Origin: Moorena producens 3L
GTDB taxonomy: Bacteria; Cyanobacteriota; Cyanobacteriia; Cyanobacteriales; Coleofasciculaceae
NCBI RefSeq assembly: GCF_000211815.1
Contig: NZ_GL890843.1
Span: 1 to 59,279 of the forward strand
Direction of reading: 5' to 3'
Length of the DNA: 59,279 bases
This document shows, piece by piece, positions 41,406 through 48,799 of this stretch. The translations under genes were made by a program, and so were the position numbers. Numbering within the stretch: the stretch's first letter is position 1; every line of letters starts with the position of its first letter. A model generated the notes under the pieces. That model saw nothing but the letters and a program-made list of their open reading frames with translations, was not told where the DNA came from and searched no databases.

Positions 41406-42434
41406 TTAATGTAATTTTGAATGTACTTTTGTCTGTTGGATAATTTCCCGTCTGGGAGATATCTCGAAAGGATTTGCTAATTGTTGAGGTATAACGGTGA
41501 GCATGAGAGCTGCTACAGTTCGCAGACTGAAATTTTGACTCAAGGCACGAAAAAGATAGGGGCGTGCTTCTGCTACTCGTCCATCCCGTATCAGCCCAAT
41601 ACCCAGAGTTGTGTTCGCTTGTGCTAATTTCTGGGTAAAATAACTCCGATGCTTTTGTAATTGAGGATCTGCTAAAAAGTGTTCGTAGCAAAAAATACCG
41701 GATTTGCCTTTGCGGATCTGAGCCTTGGCGTTTCCACTCCCACTAATATGGGTTTCAGATAACTCATGGACGCGGTATCGAGTCAGTCTTTCTGGATAGT
41801 AGTACGCGCCATCACCACTGCGGCAAGCTAGATAGGTTAAGTAGTAATCCCAATAGACCCCCACTGACAATAGTTCATCCCAATTAACCTTGTCCCTACG
41901 AATCACAGCAGAGGATGCAGGAGACACTGCTTGGTCTACTAGTCCGATAGTACAGAAAGGCTGGTATACCTCTGCTTTAAGTTGGTCACGCTTCCAAAGC
42001 CGGGTATGTTCTTCAGTAGTTGCATAATTAATTACACCATCTGCGTCTATAATATAGTGGTCACAAAAAGCCACAACTACATCTGGATTCGCTTCTAGGG
42101 GAGGAACTAGCTTTTCTAAAAAGTCTGGATTCCACAGGTCATCATCATTTAGACTCGCTACATATTTTCCCTGAGCTTGTTTAAATGCGCCAGCAACATT
42201 GGGACCATTTCCTAGATTCTTTGAGTTCCGACGGAATCTGATCCGAGCATCTTGAAAGGACTCAATCATAGCTTGCGGATTCTCAGGGCTACAATCGTCA
42301 GAAACAATAATTTCAAGATTTTTGTAGGTCTGCTGGAGTACGCTTTCAACTGCTTGCTTGAGGTATATCAAGCGGTTATAGGTTGGGATGATAACACTGA
42401 CTAGCGGCTCTTGCGCTTCTTGATGGTTTGACAT
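41406..42434 (-). CDS. GT2-family glycosyltransferase
   Basis: 342 aa. LVSVIIPTYNRLIYLKQAVE, LEIIVSDDCSPENPQAM, NLGNGPNVAGAFKQAQGKYV, and the DDD-type metal site in ASLNDDDLWNPDFL are classic GT-A features. VYWDYYLTYLACRSGDGAYY is the acceptor-side region. A C-terminal helical extension (about 255-320) contains TLGIGLIRDGRVAEARPYLF, a TPR-like segment seen in related exopolysaccharide GT2 proteins. It begins 39 bases after the GT11-like gene and ends 17 bases before the pyruvyltransferase-like gene, so these three are co-transcribed. Donor unknown. Confidence 0.87.
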   Translation of the reverse strand: MSNHQEAQEPLVSVIIPTYNRLIYLKQAVESVLQQTYKNLEIIVSDDCSPENPQAMIESFQDARIRFRRNSKNLGNGPNVAGAFKQAQGKYVASLNDDDLWNPDFLEKLVPPLEANPDVVVAFCDHYIIDADGVINYATTEEHTRLWKRDQLKAEVYQPFCTIGLVDQAVSPASSAVIRRDKVNWDELLSVGVYWDYYLTYLACRSGDGAYYYPERLTRYRVHELSETHISGSGNAKAQIRKGKSGIFCYEHFLADPQLQKHRSYFTQKLAQANTTLGIGLIRDGRVAEARPYLFRALSQNFSLRTVAALMLTVIPQQLANPFEISPRREIIQQTKVHSKLH

Positions 42435-42473
42435 ATCCTTGTTATCTTGCCTCTGGTTGTAATAAGGAATTAA

Positions 42474-43388
42474 TTACTGTGCAAATGAAACTGGAGGAGC
42501 GACATCTAGTGGCACATCATAAATTTGAAAACTGTCTAAGGATATGTCAGCATTGGGATCTTCAATCCAGTACAAAGGTACCCGTCCATAAAAACCAGCC
42601 CACATGTTATAGGTACTTGGGGGACCTATGATATAGTCACACTGAGCAAGTGAGTACATATCTTCTACAATGTGGTTGTTGGCAAAAGCGAAATCTAATT
42701 TTGAGAATTTATCTCTGTCCTGGGGCACATTTGAACATAGTAAAAATTTGACTTTTTTTCCTGGAAAAAGACGTTCTGTTTTTTTCATTAAGTTCACATA
42801 ATCATCAGTGCTGTAGAGATATTTTGCTCCTAGCAATTTTTTATAATCTCCCTGCCTAATGTGAACCCCAACCAGAATATCACAGGTTTTTTTTAGGTTA
42901 GTTACGAGTTTATTGATACTTTCATTGTGTTGCTTTATTGGCGTAAAAAACTTCCTTATTGTTTCTGCATACTTCAAAAATAAAACAGGATTTCTAAACC
43001 AAAAACCATGAATAAATGCCAATTCATTTTTCTTGAAAAACTTAGCAAAGTTGTCATCAAAAATAATTCCCCTGTGTACTCCAGTATCTCTTAAGATATT
43101 GATATTGGATAACTTAAAATCTGTATAATCTTTAACCAATAATCGGGTTGAATGGTAAACAACTCTATGAAAATTTCTTTTCAGTTTAAGACTATTGCCT
43201 TTAAGAACTGATTGTTGGGCAGGGTATCGACAAAAAAAATCGTTATGGGTTCCCTCAAAAAAAACTGCATATTCATCAAAGGCAGGATTTATGACTTTGA
43301 GGTTGTATTCCATTGCAAAAGCCATAAAGTTGGCAAATAGCATCATTCTATTGCCTAATTGACCTGTTTTTCTAACAATTATGAACAT
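42474..43388 (-). CDS. GT11-like (alpha-1,2-fucosyltransferase family) glycosyltransferase
   Basis: 304 aa from the ATG at 43386-43388, which has a near-perfect Shine-Dalgarno GGAGG six bases upstream; eleven extra residues are possible from 43421. The N-terminus MFIIVRKTGQLGNRMMLFAN has the G-x-L-G-N-x-M loop of GT11 enzymes. VGVHIRQGDYKKLLG is the diagnostic H-x-R-x-G-D-Y motif, and CDYIIGPPSTYNMWAGFYG is the C-terminal S-T-(F/Y)-x-x-W-A segment. GT11 enzymes transfer L-fucose from GDP-fucose. A gmd gene 3 kb upstream makes the GDP-fucose precursor, which fits, although no fucose synthase gene is seen. Confidence 0.8.
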   Translation of the reverse strand: MFIIVRKTGQLGNRMMLFANFMAFAMEYNLKVINPAFDEYAVFFEGTHNDFFCRYPAQQSVLKGNSLKLKRNFHRVVYHSTRLLVKDYTDFKLSNINILRDTGVHRGIIFDDNFAKFFKKNELAFIHGFWFRNPVLFLKYAETIRKFFTPIKQHNESINKLVTNLKKTCDILVGVHIRQGDYKKLLGAKYLYSTDDYVNLMKKTERLFPGKKVKFLLCSNVPQDRDKFSKLDFAFANNHIVEDMYSLAQCDYIIGPPSTYNMWAGFYGRVPLYWIEDPNADISLDSFQIYDVPLDVAPPVSFAQ

Positions 43389-43627
43389 GTTAATCCTCCG
43401 AGAATATTGACAAGCAATCAACTATAGTATTTTGATTTGAGATGTAAACCTATGATTGATAGAAAAAGGGAACAGGGAACAGGGAACAGGGAACAGTAGG
43501 AAAGAACGATGCAGCGCGGTCTTGGTGGTCTCGTCCATGAGGGACTGCATCAAGAGGATGCGAATATTTTTTGGTGTTATAATAAATCAACATTTGGTTT
43601 CATGATCTATTTGGAAATGCTATAGTC

Positions 43628-45499
43628 TTAATTTGTTTGACCAACTTCATGCTGCATCTTGTGATATTTCCAAAGTTTACCGCGCTTTTCGAGTAACTCT
43701 TGATACTTTCCTTGCTCCACAATTCGCCCCTGTTCAAGTACGACTACCTTATCAGCTTTGGAAATGGTCGATAAGCGATGGGCAATGGTAATTACTGTCC
43801 GTCCTACAGCAAGTTTTTCTAAGGACTCCTGAATCAGGCGCTCAGACACAGAATCTAAGGCACTAGTTGCCTCATCTAAGATCAGAATCTCTGGTGCTCG
43901 CAGTAAAGCACGAGCAATGGCCAGCCGTTGACGTTGACCTCCAGATAATCGAACTCCGCGATCACCAAGTTGCGTGTCAAAACCTTCAGACAAATCTAGG
44001 ATGAAGTCTAATGCATTGGCAAGTTTTGCAGCTTCTCGAATTGCCACGTCATCTGCCTGTTCTGAACCATAAGCAATATTATTGCGAACAGAGGTGTTGA
44101 AAATAAATGTATCCTGACTAACAATAGCTAGTTTACGACGCACAGAGTTGATTTCAAACTCTTGTATGTCAATGCCATCAATGATAATTTTACCTGCGGT
44201 TGGGTCATAAAATCGGGGAATTAAGTCAGCAAGGGTTGTTTTACCTGAACCAGAAGCACCGACCAGGGCTGTTGTTTCTCCCTTGTTGATAGTTAAGGTA
44301 ATATCGTGCAGCACTAGGTTAGAGGGATCGTAACCAAAATCCACCGAAGCAAACTCAATGGCTCGCTGCAATCCTGAAAATTGCACGTTACCATTCTGCA
44401 AGTATGGTTTGTTGTCCGTTCTCAGCAGCTCTTTAATGTTATTCATTGGTCCGGTGAATTCCCCAAGACGCCCTCTGGCATTATTAATCAGACGTATAAT
44501 CGGGATCAGACGAAACAAAACAAACAAGAAGGTCAGTAATGAAGCTGCCTGCATCTGTCCATTAGGAACGAAGATGGTAAATGCTACAATAATCATGCCG
44601 ATCAGAATTGTGGTGGCTACGCTTTCCCCAATCGGTTCTATGGCATACCCAAATGAAGCAGATTTGATAGTGATGTTTGCAACGTTTTCGCTAGCGTTAT
44701 AGAATCGTCTACGCTCAAATTCTTGACTTGCAAATGCCTTAACTGTGCGAATGCCATTGATAAACTCTACAGCAACTGAGGTAAAGTTACTGCCTGCCTT
44801 TGAAACATCAAAACTTGTCTCTCGCACCCTTTTAACCAAGTTAGAAAGACCAACACTCATCAGGCTAAATAGCATTAATGAGGCAATGGAAAGTTGCCAA
44901 GAAAGCAAGAACATTGATGTGACATAGACAACTAGAAGAGAAACTCGAGTCAACATAAAAGCTGTCACATCAAAAGCTTGATTAATTTTTTCTAGTTCGG
45001 TAGTTAGACTGTAAACTAGCGCTCCAGAACGGCTATGAGAAAAGTAACCCAAATTCAGCCGTTGAAGTTGCTCAAATAGCTTCTTGCGCAGCCTATCTAA
45101 CAAATTCATCTGAGTTATCATGCTGTACCTGCGTCCACCAAACATAAAGGCAGAACGCAACCAGGTTGTGATCAGAATTAGAGCAGATATCCGGTAAATT
45201 CTCTCATTGAACGGTCTATTTACTCCAAGTACCGATATATCGAACCAGTTAATACCTGTCTGAATTGGGGTAGCATTAGGGTCGGTTAGATTTTGTAAAA
45301 AGTTTAGGATAAACCCTAATCCAAAACCTTCAAATAGTGATGCTAGTATCGTTAAAGCAATAGCAATAAAAGCCGCTTCTTTGAGGTATTTAAACTCTCT
45401 TATTATGAAGTGTTTGTCTTGCCACAATTTCGTGGATTTAGTAAACCTAATGACAGAATCAATAAGCTTGAATTCAGCAATCTTATATAGAATACTCAC
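43628..45499 (-). CDS. ABC exporter (fused permease and ATPase, MsbA/lipid-flippase type)
   Basis: 623 aa beginning with GTG. Six membrane segments lie in the first 330 residues, among them AAFIAIALTILASLFEGFGL, ISALILITTWLRSAFMFG and VATTILIGMIIVAFTIFV. The ATPase follows: Walker A VGASGSGKTTLADLIPRFYD, Q-loop VSQDTFIFN, signature RLSGGQRQRLAIARALLRAP, Walker B ILILDEATSALD, and H-loop IAHRLSTI. This half-size layout dimerises and exports lipids or lipid-linked glycans. The cluster contains no Wzx-type flippase, so this protein is a candidate for moving the lipid-linked repeat unit, as inference. A heptamer-rich spacer lies after it. Confidence 0.87.
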   Translation of the reverse strand: MSILYKIAEFKLIDSVIRFTKSTKLWQDKHFIIREFKYLKEAAFIAIALTILASLFEGFGLGFILNFLQNLTDPNATPIQTGINWFDISVLGVNRPFNERIYRISALILITTWLRSAFMFGGRRYSMITQMNLLDRLRKKLFEQLQRLNLGYFSHSRSGALVYSLTTELEKINQAFDVTAFMLTRVSLLVVYVTSMFLLSWQLSIASLMLFSLMSVGLSNLVKRVRETSFDVSKAGSNFTSVAVEFINGIRTVKAFASQEFERRRFYNASENVANITIKSASFGYAIEPIGESVATTILIGMIIVAFTIFVPNGQMQAASLLTFLFVLFRLIPIIRLINNARGRLGEFTGPMNNIKELLRTDNKPYLQNGNVQFSGLQRAIEFASVDFGYDPSNLVLHDITLTINKGETTALVGASGSGKTTLADLIPRFYDPTAGKIIIDGIDIQEFEINSVRRKLAIVSQDTFIFNTSVRNNIAYGSEQADDVAIREAAKLANALDFILDLSEGFDTQLGDRGVRLSGGQRQRLAIARALLRAPEILILDEATSALDSVSERLIQESLEKLAVGRTVITIAHRLSTISKADKVVVLEQGRIVEQGKYQELLEKRGKLWKYHKMQHEVGQTN

Positions 45500-45553
45500 T
45501 GGCTTTATTTAGACCTATTATGATTGTTATTTAATGCTGATTTTAAACAATAT

Positions 45554-45812
45554 TTAGCTAAAAAAACTAAGATCACTCTCCACCATTTCCGCGACAATAT
45601 CAGGAAATTTTTTTTTACTCTTCCAATTCAGCTCCCATCCGAATTTTCCAGCTATCCCCACAAAGGGGCACTGCTTCTGTCGGACGATAAAACCTCTGAT
45701 CAACTTCCACAAAATCTTGATAATCAAGACCGACGTGACTAAACGCACAATCTACTAATTCACGAACGGAGTGATTCACTCCGGAAGCAATCACATAATT
45801 CTCTGGAGCTTT
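45554..45812 (-). pseudogene. C-terminal remnant of a second GDP-mannose 4,6-dehydratase
   Basis: Read on the minus strand from about 45812: APENYVIASGVNHSVRELVD, CAFSHVGLDYQDFVEVDQRF, YRPTEAVPLCGDSWK, then a frame change and KFGWELNWKSKKKFPDIVAE, MVESDL. These match the C-terminal end of Gmd (ATGxxHSVREF, VDPRYFRPxEVxxLxGD, LGWxP...F.eLv.eMV..D). About 270 N-terminal residues are missing and one frame shift is present. It lies 500 bp downstream of the intact gmd and probably results from an old duplication or replacement. Confidence 0.75.
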
Positions 45813-45954
45813 GATTTATAGCGAGAAACCAGGTTTTAAGGGTCTTGGTGCGTAAGTCCTGGTTCTAAGACAGTGCGTTCGCGTAGCGTATCCGTAGGAT
45901 AATCGCTTATTTTATTCAACGCTAATCCATCAACAACGTCTTATACGAGTCTGT

Positions 45955-46143
45955 GTAAGCATTCAGCGGTCAGCGGTCAGTGGTCAGTTTATTTTATTCA
46001 AAAGAACCGATTGCGCTACTTGAGGTGCTGCGCGAACAGTAGGCTGGCCACAGGCTCAAAGCTAATAGCTGATAGCTGATAGCTGATAGCTGATAGCTGA
46101 TAGCTGATAGCTGATAGCTGATAGCTGATAGCTAAATGCTTAT
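45955..46143. mobile_element. GTAAGCATTCAGC-ended MITE-like element with 8-bp target duplication
   Basis: 189 bp: left GTAAGCATTCAGCGGTCAGC, interior TTATTTTATTCAAAAGAACC and GCGCTACTTGAGGTGC, right nine TAGCTGA heptamers ending GCTAAATGCTTAT. Perfect direct repeats GAGTCTGT flank it (45947-45954 and 46144-46151). Confidence 0.78.
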
Positions 46144-46324
46144 GAGTCTGTTAATAGGTAATAGATAATGGGTAATTGCGCTCTCCTCGTGGTGTTTCAC
46201 AGCAGCAATAGTCTTTTCCTCAATTCCCAATTCCCAATTACCCGTTACCCATTACCCATTACCCAAAGCGCGACTATCTATCTCTCTCATCCATTACTAA
46301 AAACGGGATTAGAGCATATCATTA

Positions 46325-47398
46325 CTAGGGATTACCAGCGGTAACAACCTGACGAATAAAGGCAGTATCAGCGGATTGACTACAAGAGGTTACAGGCATC
46401 ATACCTAGTGCCTGAAGGTCAGCATTAACCATGATTTCAACCAGTTGTTTAAAGCTCACTGAAGGTTGCCAACCTAGTATGGTATTAGCCTTGGTCCCAT
46501 CACCCAACAACAGGTCTACTTCAGCAGGTCGAAAGTAGCGTGGATCGATTTCAACGTACTGCTCCCAATCCAAATTCACTAAGCCAAAGGCAATATCGAG
46601 AAACTCCCGAATTGAGTGAGTTTGACCGGTAGCAACAACATAGTCATCGGGCTCGTCTTGTTGTAGCATTAGCCACATAGCGCGGACATAATCTTTGGCA
46701 TAACCCCAGTCCCGTCTGGCATCGAGATTGCCCAGGTAAAGCTTATTTTGCTGACCAGCTACAATGCGCGCCAAAGCACGGGTAATTTTGCGAGTGACAA
46801 AGGTTTCGCCGCGCCGGGGACTTTCGTGGTTAAACAAAATACCATTACAGGCGAATAGCCCATAGGATTCGCGATAGTTGATAGTTTGCCAGTGGGCGTA
46901 GACTTTTGCACAGGCATAAGGACTACGGGGATAAAACGGTGTAGTTTCAGACTGAGGAACAGCCTGCACTAGCCCAAACATTTCAGAAGAGCCAGCCTGG
47001 TAAAAGCGTACCTCAGAGCCAATCCGCTGTTGATAGTGCCGTACCGCTTCCAACAAACGTAAGGTTCCTATACCTGTGGCATCGACGGTGTATTCTGGTG
47101 AATCAAAGCTGACCCGCACATGGGACTGAGCTCCGAGGTTGTACACCTCTATCGGCTGTACGTCTTCTAGAATGCGTTGTAGTGTCAAGCCATCAGTCAG
47201 GTCTCCGTAATGGAGAAATAACCGTGTCTGTGGATTGTGGGGGTCTTGGTAGATGTGGTCGATGCGATCTGTGTTGAAGGTAGACGTGCGTCGGATAATG
47301 CCATGGACTTCGTACCCTTTTTCCAGCAGCAGTTCTGCTAGATAAGACCCATCTTGACCGGTAATGCCAGTGATTAATGCTCGTTTAATGTCTGTCAC
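46325..47398 (-). CDS. gmd: GDP-mannose 4,6-dehydratase
   Basis: 357 aa, standard length, starting at GTG with GAGGA five bases upstream. Extended SDR enzyme: NAD(P)-binding ALITGITGQDGSYLAELLLE, the Thr/Ser-Glu catalytic area AGSSEMFG, the Tyr-x3-Lys in SPYACAKVYAHW, FNHESPRRGETFVTRKITRA, GNLDARRDWGYAKDYVRAMW, ATGQTHSIREFLDIAFG, VEIDPRYFRPAEVDLLLGD. It converts GDP-mannose to GDP-4-keto-6-deoxymannose in the cytosol, the precursor of GDP-L-fucose or GDP-D-rhamnose. The second-step enzyme (fcl or rmd) is absent from the window. It lies in the exopolysaccharide cluster and probably feeds the GT11-like enzyme. Confidence 0.93.
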   Translation of the reverse strand: MTDIKRALITGITGQDGSYLAELLLEKGYEVHGIIRRTSTFNTDRIDHIYQDPHNPQTRLFLHYGDLTDGLTLQRILEDVQPIEVYNLGAQSHVRVSFDSPEYTVDATGIGTLRLLEAVRHYQQRIGSEVRFYQAGSSEMFGLVQAVPQSETTPFYPRSPYACAKVYAHWQTINYRESYGLFACNGILFNHESPRRGETFVTRKITRALARIVAGQQNKLYLGNLDARRDWGYAKDYVRAMWLMLQQDEPDDYVVATGQTHSIREFLDIAFGLVNLDWEQYVEIDPRYFRPAEVDLLLGDGTKANTILGWQPSVSFKQLVEIMVNADLQALGMMPVTSCSQSADTAFIRQVVTAGNP

Positions 47399-47624
47399 GA
47401 TTCCTCACGACTCTGATTAGAGTAATTAGTTTGCTAATGTACGGGATGAAGGCAAAGGCAAATCAAAATTGAAAATTGAAAATTGCAATTAATAACTTCA
47501 GAAGTTAGGAAGTTATTAACTTTACCAAAGGGAGTAGGGAGTAGGGAGTAGGGAGTAGGGAGTAGGGAGTAGGGAGTAGGGAATATGGCATCAAAAATTC
47601 TCACAATTCCTACAGGGATTGCTA

Positions 47625-48425
47625 TTACAGCACTGGAGTACTTTGAGAACCGAACACATGCGATCGCATATCTTCCTGGTGAAGCTTGATCATTCCTGGC
47701 AACAACCTCAGCTGTCGCCGCTCCTCCTGGGTCATCCGAATCACCTCATCCAGTTTCCAAGGACGTGGTCCGACTAAACTCATCTCACCCCTTAGTACAT
47801 TCACTAACTGCGGTAGTCCATCCAGACAATATTGACGCAGCCACTTTCCAAAATGTGTCATCTTAGACGTGACTTGGCCTTTGTGTATAGCTTCAGTGCG
47901 AAATTTAATCACTTGGAACAACTTACCCCTTTCTCCAGCCCGCAATTGCCGAGAAAAGACTGGTCCTGGTGAAACAATCGCTATCAGCAACATCAATCCC
48001 AGGAGCACTGGACTCAGAATCAGTAGCAATAGAGCAGCTAAACTCGAATCCATCACCCGCCTCAGTCGAGATCGGAATAGTTTTTCCCTACTAGACAATT
48101 CTGAGTTGAACGGTACTCTTAGAACAGCTTTCTTCTTCGCTTGCTCACAGGCATTGGTCCAAACTCTTAACCCTGTTTCACCCACATTGGGGTCGATACA
48201 AACCAGCCCTACCGACGAGCGTTGCAAGCAATTACTTAACCAAGACTGACTTTGCAACGGAGGTAGATAATGCTGTTCATTTTTTTGGAGAGGGAGTACC
48301 CACAACTGTTTCTGTCGCCACTTGAGCTTGCAGGGAGGCAAAGAACTAACTGCTGACTCTGCCTCATCATCGATATCTAGGATTGAGATTTTGGAGGTTG
48401 TTAGTATGATTCTGGAAGTCGTCAT
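47625..48425 (-). CDS. HepC-like bacterial sugar transferase with altered catalytic dyad
   Basis: 266 aa. A 115-residue non-membrane N-terminal extension precedes a bacterial sugar-transferase domain: RVMDSSLAALLLLILSPVLL (membrane hairpin, about 123-151), SPGPVFSRQLRAGERGKLFQ, VIKFRTE, then LDGLPQLVNVLRGEMSLVGP and RPW. These monotopic enzymes move a sugar phosphate onto undecaprenyl phosphate. The usual D-E dyad (LDELPQ) reads D202-G203 here, so the catalytic Glu is missing; KFRTE also replaces KFRSM. The layout resembles HepC, a heterocyst polysaccharide protein. Whether the E-to-G change is family-wide cannot be judged here. It lies between the tyrosine autokinase and gmd. No second domain follows. 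Confidence 0.75.
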   Translation of the reverse strand: MTTSRIILTTSKISILDIDDEAESAVSSLPPCKLKWRQKQLWVLPLQKNEQHYLPPLQSQSWLSNCLQRSSVGLVCIDPNVGETGLRVWTNACEQAKKKAVLRVPFNSELSSREKLFRSRLRRVMDSSLAALLLLILSPVLLGLMLLIAIVSPGPVFSRQLRAGERGKLFQVIKFRTEAIHKGQVTSKMTHFGKWLRQYCLDGLPQLVNVLRGEMSLVGPRPWKLDEVIRMTQEERRQLRLLPGMIKLHQEDMRSHVFGSQSTPVL

Positions 48426-48799
48426 AAATAGTTACTCCATTTCACGAAAATCAAAACTTAAACTTTAGATCCTGTCAGGTTTAATACGTATCATTCTCAG
48501 GTTTTCGTTAATTGAAACTTTAAACGTAAGCGATCAGCTATCAGCTATTAGCTATCAGTTTATGCGCTACAGATGGTGCTATAAGCGTGTCGCGTATCAG
48601 CTAATGCGCTACAGATGGTGCTACTTGAGGTGCTTTTGAATCAAACAGGTAAGCATTGGAATAATGCTGAGTTACGTCAGCTGTTCGCGTAGCGTGAGCT
48701 TTTAGCTCACGGCTGACGGCTGACGGCTGACGGCTGACGGCTGATGGCTGAATGCTTACTTAACAATTAACAAGTTTCAATTTTCAATTAACAAAAAAA
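48426..48799. repeat. Intergenic region with GTAAGC-ended repeat element
   Basis: 48526-48759 has the same organisation as the MITE-like elements (GTAAGCGATCAGC start, CTACTTGAGGTGCTTTTGAA inside, GGCTGACGGCTGA heptamers and GCTGAATGCTTAC end), but no flanking 8-bp duplication is seen. No gene. Confidence 0.65.

Noticed and set aside
41389..41691. N-terminal extension of the pyruvyltransferase-like protein
   Set aside because: It lies inside the preceding GT2 gene in another frame; the ATG at 41388 begins the conserved family sequence.
48526..48759. 8-bp target duplication at the fifth GTAAGC element
   Set aside because: The flanks (CTTTAAAC and TTAACAAT) do not match, so this copy is not counted as evidence for transposition.
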